From contig CAVHXA010000062.1 in NCBI GenBank assembly GCA_963639765.1, positions 1 to 11,053 on the forward strand: 11,053 bases of DNA, in the 5' to 3' direction. The position numbers and the translations under genes were made by a program. The notes under the pieces were generated by a model. The model made no database searches and was not told the DNA's origin. It saw nothing but the letters and a program-made list of their open reading frames with translations. Positions within the stretch are counted from its first letter, which is position 1. Each line of letters starts with the position of its first letter. This document shows positions 6,300 through 11,053 of the stretch, piece by piece. The stretch is from CAVHXA01 sp963639765 (GTDB lineage Bacteria; Bacillota; Clostridia; Oscillospirales; Oscillospiraceae).

Positions 6300-6662
6300 G
6301 CTACATGAGTTGCTTATAGAATTGTTTAACATGCTTTTATTCCTCACCCGTTTCCACAAAAAAGGCGTGATGCTTCTGCAACCGGATTTACGCAGAAATT
6401 CCACACGCTGTGCTGTCAGCATAGCATACCAATCGGGAAGTTTCACATATTTTCAGTCATGTCCAAAATTGTGTGTAAATTTCTTCAGGCACGGTGTGCA
6501 GGAAGGCACATTGGCCTCTTGATGACAAAGCTGCACAGATGGAAGCGGCAGTCAAGGCCGCACAGCGAGGCATAAGCCGGTGCCTTGACGGCGGCGGCTG
6601 GCCTCCTGCATAGGGCGGATGATTTAGGTTGATTTGTTTTGAAGACAAAATAACAAAAAAGG
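6300..6662. other. intergenic stretch without a recognisable gene
   Basis: No frame here has a plausible start, RBS and protein-like composition. Visible structure is limited to the partial repeat GGATTTACGCA (6383-6393, matching 6284-6294), an imperfect dyad around 6407-6425, and an inverted repeat with GTCAAGGC at 6551-6558 and GCCTTGAC at 6582-6589. The last ~40 bp (about 6623-6662) become AT-rich ahead of the promoter. Confidence 0.6.
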
Positions 6663-6691
6663 TTGCAAGTTTTTAGAGGCTTTGGTAGAAT
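6663..6691 (+). promoter_or_regulatory. promoter of the beta-helix gene
   Basis: TTGCAA (6663-6668) and TAGAAT (6686-6691) are 17 bp apart, downstream of an AT-rich block. Transcription near 6698 would make any in-frame start upstream of it (TTG 6663, ATG 6690) impossible or unlikely. The leader is about 70 nt. Confidence 0.7.
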
Positions 6692-6707
6692 GAAGATGTA
6701 TAGGGTT

Positions 6708-6725
6708 GCTGCGCAGGTGCGCAGC
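6708..6725 (+). repeat. hairpin in the 5' leader of the beta-helix gene
   Basis: GCTGCGCA (6708-6715) and TGCGCAGC (6718-6725) form a perfect 8-bp dyad with a 2-nt gap. It lies at the beginning of the predicted transcript and may stabilise the mRNA 5' end. Confidence 0.5.
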
Positions 6726-6753
6726 ACAAAGGCTTATTACGCACAACACACAA

Positions 6754-6759
6754 AGGAGG
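6754..6759 (+). promoter_or_regulatory. ribosome binding site that points to an ATT start
   Basis: AGGAGG is a full Shine-Dalgarno match. The codon at ideal distance (8 nt) in the open frame is ATT at 6768. No ATG, GTG or TTG lies in frame within the normal window; the first downstream ATG is at 6789, 29 nt away. Confidence 0.65.
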
Positions 6760-6767
6760 AGATTCCC

Positions 6768-8675
6768 ATTTCCGAGAAACTGATAACCATGCTGGTAGAC
6801 GGCGTGGAAAAGACTTATGCTCCGGATGTGCCCGGCGCCGAATACATCTACACCGAGCCGCTCACCGAGCAGCCCTGCAGCTTTACGGCCCGCGGCGTGG
6901 AGCCCTATCGCGCGGCGCTGATGATCGGTCCCGACGGCATCATGGCAGACCATTCCGTTCCAGGTGCGGTAAAGGGCGGCAGCTTTGACAACGAAAAAGC
7001 CGAGGGTGTGACCATCACCTCCGAGTCCGAAGACTTTACCGGCGTTCTGCTCGTCGGCGGCAAATACACCGTCCGCAACAGCGAATTCCATTTCAACACT
7101 GCGGCTCAGGGCCGGCATACCTGCGATTTTTCGGGCTATGGCTCCCTGATTTCCGCCTTCAAGGGCTCTCGCGTTGTCGTTGAAAACAGCAAGCTCGTCT
7201 CTGTCGGCGTGGCCAAGCCCGCCCTGTTTTCCGACAACGAATCCCACGGTCTGTTCAAAAACTGCGACGTTTCCGTATACGGCGGTACTCTGTACGAGGG
7301 CTATGTAAACTCTGCCAACCAGAAGACCATGGTCGCACCTCCCTGGGTTCTGGGCATCACCGGCAATGCCCGCGGTATCAACCTTGAGGGCTCCTATGGC
7401 GCAGCCACCATCGTAGACTGCGACTTCAAGGCCAATCAGTGGGGCGTGCTCTCCACCGACTCGGGCACCAACATGCAGCTGTATGTCATCGACTCAAAGA
7501 TGACCCTCATGGGCGCCAACCTGTCTGAAAACGACAAAAAAGACCCCTACAGCACCTGCTATGGCTCCGGCTACGGCACCTATGTCATCGGCAACGCGCA
7601 CGAGGAGTTCTTTGGTGTAGACATGAAGGTCGGCACCATGGGCTGCATCCTGCGCGGCGGCAAGGCCACCTACCAGTCCTCAAAGGGCACCATCACCGTA
7701 CCCTGCCCCTTCAATGATGCCGAAATCTATTATCAGGGAGAGGGCAAGGGCAGCATCACACGCATCCACTCCGATGCCTTCGGCTTTATGGCGCACGGCG
7801 ACGGCGTGATCACCGTAAAAGACGGCACCGAGGTCGAATGCGGCAGCGCACTGTTCCTCATCAAGTCCAAGGGCGTGAACATGATCCTCGACAACTGCGT
7901 CATCCACAACAAAGACGGTGTGCTGGTCCAGGTCATCGACGACGACGACTCCACCGTTGGCATGGGCAACGGCGGCTTCAATACCGACTTCTTTGAAAAG
8001 GCCGGCTGGCCCTCTGAAAACGGCCAGATCAGCTCCAAAATGGAAAAGAAACCCGGCGGCATGATGGGCGGAATGCCCGGTGGCCCCGGCGGTCCCGGCG
8101 GAATGCCCGGCGGTCCCGGCGGCCCCGGCGGAATGCCCGGCGGTCCCGGAGGTCCCGGCGGCCCCGGAGGTCCCGGCGGAATGCCCGGTGGCCCCGGAGG
8201 TCCCGGAGGTCCCGGCATGTTCAACGAGCCTGCCAAGGATTATCAGACCGACTACAACTTCTTCCAGGCCACCAACGTCACCCTGAAGGGCGATATCTTC
8301 AATGGCTGCGGCTATTATGGCCAGGATGCCAAAAAGCTTGTGGTTGAGCTGGGTACCGGCTGCGTGCTCGACGGGGCGATTTCCGCTACCGAGACCATCC
8401 ACGTAAACGAAAAGGGTGAGCAGAACACCCACTTTACCATCAACGAGTTCTACTATCTGGGCCATGTGGCCAACCGCAGCTTCTTCAACGGCGACAACTT
8501 TGTGGAGGTAACCCTCAAAGACGGCGCTGTGTGGAATGTCACGGGCGAGGGCATTATCAACGCACTGACCGTTGGTGCCGGCTGCAGCTTCAATGGCAAG
8601 CTCCTGCAGGACGGCAGGGAGATTATCCCCGAATCCGGCAAAACCTACGAGGGCGTTCTGACTGTCCGCGCATAA
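6768..8675 (+). CDS. beta-helix-like protein with collagen-like Met-Pro-Gly repeat
   Basis: This encodes a protein of about 635 aa counted from the probable ATT start (628 from ATG 6789). Residues up to about 425 show the short strand-turn repeats of a right-handed parallel beta-helix: runs such as VTITSESEDFTGVLLVGGKY, VRNSEFHFN, VVVENSKLVSVG, TIVDCDFKANQWGVLS and MILDNCVIHNKDGVLV, rich in Gly, Asn and Asp. Residues about 429-484 are a glycine-rich tract of MPGGPGGPGG units. Beta-strand repeats resume to the C-terminus. There is no signal peptide, membrane helix or anchor, so it looks cytosolic or exported by an unseen route. No catalytic motif of pectate lyases or glycosidases is apparent, so function is unknown. 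It is monocistronic, between its own promoter and a strong terminator. Confidence 0.86.
   Translation: MSEKLITMLVDGVEKTYAPDVPGAEYIYTEPLTEQPCSFTARGVEPYRAALMIGPDGIMADHSVPGAVKGGSFDNEKAEGVTITSESEDFTGVLLVGGKYTVRNSEFHFNTAAQGRHTCDFSGYGSLISAFKGSRVVVENSKLVSVGVAKPALFSDNESHGLFKNCDVSVYGGTLYEGYVNSANQKTMVAPPWVLGITGNARGINLEGSYGAATIVDCDFKANQWGVLSTDSGTNMQLYVIDSKMTLMGANLSENDKKDPYSTCYGSGYGTYVIGNAHEEFFGVDMKVGTMGCILRGGKATYQSSKGTITVPCPFNDAEIYYQGEGKGSITRIHSDAFGFMAHGDGVITVKDGTEVECGSALFLIKSKGVNMILDNCVIHNKDGVLVQVIDDDDSTVGMGNGGFNTDFFEKAGWPSENGQISSKMEKKPGGMMGGMPGGPGGPGGMPGGPGGPGGMPGGPGGPGGPGGPGGMPGGPGGPGGPGMFNEPAKDYQTDYNFFQATNVTLKGDIFNGCGYYGQDAKKLVVELGTGCVLDGAISATETIHVNEKGEQNTHFTINEFYYLGHVANRSFFNGDNFVEVTLKDGAVWNVTGEGIINALTVGAGCSFNGKLLQDGREIIPESGKTYEGVLTVRA
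8058..8219 (+). repeat. in-frame tandem repeat encoding MPGGPGGPGG units
   Basis: The Met codons at 8073, 8103 and 8133 are exactly 30 bp apart, and the next ones follow at 8181 and 8217 after extra GGP triplets. The underlying unit is a 9-bp GGTCCCGGC-type repeat, with third-base variation (GGC/GGT/GGA) that shows drift between copies. Copy number may vary by recombination or slippage without shifting the frame. Confidence 0.92.
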
Positions 8676-8703
8676 CGCGATCTCATCCGAACACCGCACA
8701 TTC

Positions 8704-8729
8704 GGGACCTGCTTCGGCAGGTCCCTTTT
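8704..8729 (+). terminator. rho-independent terminator with UUCG tetraloop
   Basis: GGGACCTGC (8704-8712), loop TTCG and GCAGGTCCC (8717-8725) form a perfect 9-bp stem, followed by four T residues. It begins 28 bp after the beta-helix stop codon and ends its transcript. Confidence 0.9.
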
Positions 8730-8755
8730 GCCGCGCAAACGACACAAGGCGGTAC

Positions 8756-8784
8756 TTTACTTTTTTAAAGCGCTGTGGTATAGT
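8756..8784 (+). promoter_or_regulatory. promoter of the TrpR-like/methyltransferase/hslO operon
   Basis: TTTACT (8756-8761) and TATAGT (8779-8784) are 17 bp apart, with an extended -10 (TGG just before TATAGT). Transcription from about 8791 gives an unusually long leader of about 175 nt before the first gene. Confidence 0.66.
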
Positions 8785-8964
8785 CGGGACAGCACCGCAC
8801 AATCATGCCGCTTTGCGGGACTCTTCCGCCGATGTATCGTCGCTTTTTCCATACACGGTATATGCCTGCGGCTTTCTTCTTCGATTCGGCAATCAATTTC
8901 TCGTCGTCCTTGCCGGATGCTGCGGTGCTGCCTCAGAAAAACACGCAGCGAAAGGAGTGCCGGG

Positions 8965-9273
8965 ATGAACAACAAAACCAGAGGACCGGATGCCCAGAGC
9001 GTTCTGTATGAGGCAATCAGCCGGATCCGCACAGCCGAAGAGTGCTATGCGTTTTTCAGCGATCTGTGCACGGTCTCGGAGCTCAAGGCCATGGAGCAGC
9101 GCTTTCAGGTGGCGGGACTGCTGTATCAGGGCAATATCTACACAGACATTGTTGACCGTACCGGTGCCAGCAGTGCCACCATCAGCCGTGTAAACCGCAG
9201 CCTGAACTACGGCGAAAACGGCTATCGCCGCGTGCTTGAGGAGCTGGACCCCGAGCTGGTGGGTCGGCCGTGA
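8965..9273 (+). CDS. TrpR-like protein, YerC/YecD family
   Basis: This encodes a 102-aa helix-turn-helix protein of the Trp-repressor superfamily, YerC/YecD type, found widely in Firmicutes. SELKAMEQRFQVAGLL (38-53) is the typical first helix of the DNA-binding core, and IYTDIVDRTGASSATISRVN (58-77) is the helix-turn-helix with recognition helix ATISRVNRSL. A YGENGYRRVL segment follows, as in the family. Whether it senses tryptophan is not known; these proteins generally lack an established ligand. The ATG at 8965 has AAAGGAG (8951-8957) 7 nt upstream; the frame is open further upstream but crosses the terminator and promoter. The stop overlaps the next gene's GTG by 4 nt, so it is probably translationally coupled and the first gene of a three-gene operon. 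Confidence 0.92.
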   Translation: MNNKTRGPDAQSVLYEAISRIRTAEECYAFFSDLCTVSELKAMEQRFQVAGLLYQGNIYTDIVDRTGASSATISRVNRSLNYGENGYRRVLEELDPELVGRP

Positions 9274-10037
9274 ATGCGTATGAGACATTGGCCGGCTCCT
9301 ATGACGAGCTGACCTGTGATGTGGACTACCCCGGGCTGCTGCAATATCTGCACCGGGTTCTCGACTATCTGGGCTCGAAGCCCGAAACCGTTCTGGATCT
9401 GGCCTGCGGAACGGGCTCGATGAGTGTGCTGCTGGCTCGCGAGGGCTATCGGGTTGTGGGTGCGGACCTGTCTGAAGACATGCTCACGGTAGCCTATGAC
9501 AAGGCTCTGAGCGGCTGCCCGGAAAATCGTCCTTTTTTCATTCATCAGGCCATGCAGAGGCTGAAGCTGCCGCAGCCCGTTGACCTTGTCCTGTGTCTGC
9601 TCGACAGCCTGAACTATCTTACCCGTCCGGAGGACGCGGCCGAAACAATCCGACGGGTATACGACAGTCTTGCCCCGGGCGGAATATTTGTGTTTGACAT
9701 CAACACCACAGAAAAATTCCGCGCCATGCACGACCAGGTCTGGCTGGATGAAACAGACGACAGCTATTGCGTGTGGCGCACACAGTTTGACGAAGACACC
9801 CGCATCTGCTCCTATGGCGTAGATCTCTTTCGGCGCAGGGGAGGACTGTGGCAGCGCAGCTTTGAAGAGCATCTCGAATATGCCTATACCCACGCTCAGC
9901 TGACCGCAATGCTGAGAAATGCGGGCTTTGGCAGCATAAGCTGCTTTGCGGACCGTCGCCTGAACAGCCCGCAGCCCGGCGACCAGCGCGTATTTTATGC
10001 AGCAAAAAGGACTGAAGCACCATGTACGACGAACTGA
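9270..10037 (+). CDS. class I SAM-dependent methyltransferase
   Basis: This encodes a 255-aa protein with a Rossmann-type methyltransferase fold. N-terminal YETLAGSYDELTCDVDY resembles the cap helix of small-molecule methyltransferases. Motif I is VLDLACGTGSMSVLLA (41-56), and the acidic end of strand 2 is VVGADLSEDML with Asp66 as the likely ribose-contacting residue. VDLVLCLLDSLNYL corresponds to motif II, and LAPGGIFVFDINT to the next strand. The substrate cannot be inferred. The GTG at 9270 is used because it keeps the whole cap and gives a 4-nt GTGA overlap with the upstream gene; the nearby ATG at 9274 is out of frame. The 3' end overlaps hslO by 16 nt, so the last residues are read from the hslO start region. 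It is the middle gene of the operon. Confidence 0.93.
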   Translation: MNAYETLAGSYDELTCDVDYPGLLQYLHRVLDYLGSKPETVLDLACGTGSMSVLLAREGYRVVGADLSEDMLTVAYDKALSGCPENRPFFIHQAMQRLKLPQPVDLVLCLLDSLNYLTRPEDAAETIRRVYDSLAPGGIFVFDINTTEKFRAMHDQVWLDETDDSYCVWRTQFDEDTRICSYGVDLFRRRGGLWQRSFEEHLEYAYTHAQLTAMLRNAGFGSISCFADRRLNSPQPGDQRVFYAAKRTEAPCTTN

Positions 10038-10927
10038 TTCGCGCCATTTCCGATGATGGCTTCCTTACCGCCATGGCCATTACTGCCCCCGGGATGGTAC
10101 AGCGCGCCCACCGGATCCACAACACCATGCCCGTGGCCACGGCGGCTCTTGGACGGACACTGATGGCAGCCTCGATGATGGGCAGCATGCAAAAGGCCGA
10201 AGACGGCTCCGTTACGCTGCAGATTCGCGGCGGGGGCCCGCTGGGCAGCATTCTGGCCGTGTCGGATGCAGAGGGCAATGCACGCGGTTATGTGGGCAAC
10301 CCCGGCCTGGATCTGCCAGAAAAATACCGCGGGCACCTCGATGTGGGCACGGCCGTCGGCACCAACGGCTCTCTGACCGTGGTGCGGGATCTTCGGCTCA
10401 AGGAGCCCTATGTCGGCTCGATTGCTCTGGTTTCGGGCGAGATTGCCGAAGACATTACCGCCTATTTCGCGCAGAGCGAACAGACTCCGACAGCCTGCGC
10501 TCTGGGTGTTCTGGTGGACGTGGACCTGAACGTAAAGGCTGCCGGCGGCTATCTGATTCAGCTTCTGCCCGGCGCACCCGAAGACGTGATTGCACGCATA
10601 GAGGCGGGCATTGCCGCGGCCGGAGCCGTAACACCCCTGCTCGACGCAGGCTTGTCGGCCCGTGCGCTTCTGCAGACCGTGCTGCCGGATTTTCGGCTCG
10701 AATTCCTGCAGAGCCGGCCTGTGGAATACCGCTGCGGCTGTTCCCGTCAGCGTGTGGAGCGGGCTCTGATCAGCCTGGGAGCAGACGAACTGCGCGACAT
10801 GATCGATTCCGGCGAGACACAGCAGCTGGAGTGTCAGTTCTGCGATACGATCTATCATTTCACGCCTGAAGAGATCACCGCACTTCTTGCACAGGCCACA
10901 ACAAAAGAAAATGAAAAAAACACTTGA
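10022..10927 (+). CDS. hslO: redox-regulated molecular chaperone Hsp33
   Basis: This encodes a 301-aa, full-length cytosolic Hsp33. The family holds a zinc-bound thiolate centre in the reduced state, and on oxidation plus unfolding becomes a holdase that protects proteins from hypochlorite and peroxide stress. The N-terminal domain shows MVQRAHRIHNTMPVATAALG and the conserved RGGGPLGSI and GYVGNPG segments (69-95). The C-terminal redox switch is intact: Cys238 and Cys240 (CGCSRQR) and Cys271 and Cys274 (CQFC). The ATG at 10022 lies inside the end of the methyltransferase gene, with AAAAAGG (10004-10010) about 11 nt upstream. It is the last gene of the operon. Its stop codon (10925-10927) lies inside the -35 box of the tRNA promoter. 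Confidence 0.97.
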   Translation: MYDELIRAISDDGFLTAMAITAPGMVQRAHRIHNTMPVATAALGRTLMAASMMGSMQKAEDGSVTLQIRGGGPLGSILAVSDAEGNARGYVGNPGLDLPEKYRGHLDVGTAVGTNGSLTVVRDLRLKEPYVGSIALVSGEIAEDITAYFAQSEQTPTACALGVLVDVDLNVKAAGGYLIQLLPGAPEDVIARIEAGIAAAGAVTPLLDAGLSARALLQTVLPDFRLEFLQSRPVEYRCGCSRQRVERALISLGADELRDMIDSGETQQLECQFCDTIYHFTPEEITALLAQATTKENEKNT

Positions 10928-10952
10928 CAAACGCCTTTGCATCTGATAGACT
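10924..10952 (+). promoter_or_regulatory. tRNA-Val promoter overlapping the hslO stop codon
   Basis: A consensus TTGACA (10924-10929) and TAGACT (10947-10952) are 17 bp apart, with TGA in the extended -10 position (10944-10946). Transcription would start near 10959, about 28 nt before the mature tRNA 5' end. No terminator separates hslO from the tRNA, so operon read-through may also contribute. Confidence 0.82.
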
Positions 10953-10986
10953 AAGGCACGTCGCTGAGCTAAAGAACGCAGCGCAC

Positions 10987-11053
10987 GGGAGCATAGCTCA
11001 GCTGGGAGAGCACTTGCCTTACAAGCAAGGGGTCACAGGTTCGAGCCCTGTTG
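10987..11053 (+). tRNA. tRNA-Val (anticodon UAC), 3' end outside the window
   Basis: The cloverleaf is clear. The acceptor strand is GGGAGCA (10987-10993), and the D stem is GCTC/GAGC (10996-10999, 11008-11011). The anticodon stem is CTTGC/GCAAG (11013-11017, 11025-11029) with loop CTTACAA, which gives TAC at 11020-11022. The T arm is ACAGG, TTCGAGC, CCTGT (11035-11051). The window ends two bases into the 3' acceptor strand (TG), so five bases and any CCA are missing. The UAC anticodon reads Val GUN codons. Confidence 0.96.

Noticed and set aside
6485..6727. Minus-strand open frames between the MATE relic and the beta-helix promoter
   Set aside because: They cross the plus-strand promoter and leader hairpin, have no RBS, and their Cys/Arg/Pro composition does not resemble a folded protein.
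8058..8219. CRISPR-like array
   Set aside because: The short regular repeat is an in-frame 9/30-bp coding repeat without unique spacers, inside an open gene.
7680..8747. Minus-strand open frame of 355 codons with Ala/Gly/Thr repeats
   Set aside because: It is the antisense shadow of the beta-helix gene; its repeats are the complement of the MPGGPGG tract, and it runs through that gene's terminator.
8805..9011. Possible leader peptide of 68 codons ahead of the TrpR-like gene
   Set aside because: It has no clear RBS, overlaps the next start out of frame, has no run of regulatory amino-acid codons, and shows no recognisable similarity.
9995..10942. Minus-strand open frame of 315 codons
   Set aside because: It is antisense to the fully recognisable hslO gene, with no protein-like features of its own.

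Overview
The window most likely comes from a gut Clostridia genome, probably Oscillospiraceae/Ruminococcaceae (Faecalibacterium or Gemmiger-like). The basis is codon use in the fairly GC-rich core genes, Gram-positive ribosome binding sites, TTGACA/TATAAT-type promoters, a lipoprotein solute-binding protein with an Ala/Glu/Pro linker, and a YerC-type TrpR-like regulator. Genus is inference only; no 16S or other marker is present.

Left part (1-3372) is a decayed accessory region. A complete two-gene AbiE type IV toxin-antitoxin operon (abiEi-abiEii) sits among broken genes. These are a possible relaxase fragment (minus strand), the tail of a conjugative-element protein, the first ~50 codons of a DNA cytosine-5 methyltransferase on the opposite strand, the glycine-rich membrane-anchored tail of a secreted protein, and a frameshifted LysR-type regulator head that runs in frame into an HD-domain hydrolase gene. 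AbiE and the HD gene are the only intact genes here.

The middle (3373-6660) begins with about 490 bp of intergenic DNA whose first ~310 bp (to ~3692) are packed with GC-rich hairpins, including a strong terminator. Next come a strong promoter and an orphan extracellular solute-binding lipoprotein gene with no transporter permease beside it. A minus-strand MATE efflux gene follows, reduced to its first helices joined to a middle segment, but keeping its RBS and a perfect 19-bp hairpin followed by a T-run in its leader. About 360 bp without a recognisable gene separate it from the next promoter.

The right part (6663-11053) is well-ordered. A monocistronic gene encodes a beta-helix-like protein carrying a collagen-like Met-Pro-Gly-Gly repeat; its best-supported start codon is ATT. 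A UUCG-loop terminator closes it. A three-gene overlapping operon follows: TrpR-like YerC-family regulator, SAM-dependent methyltransferase, and the redox chaperone Hsp33 (hslO). A promoter that overlaps the hslO stop codon drives tRNA-Val(UAC), which is cut by the window end.

I see no convincing new defence or mobile system. The most interesting points are the surviving AbiE module among wreckage, the antisense methyltransferase head, the hairpin-controlled MATE relic, the probable ATT start, and the cytosolic-looking collagen-like/beta-helix protein.
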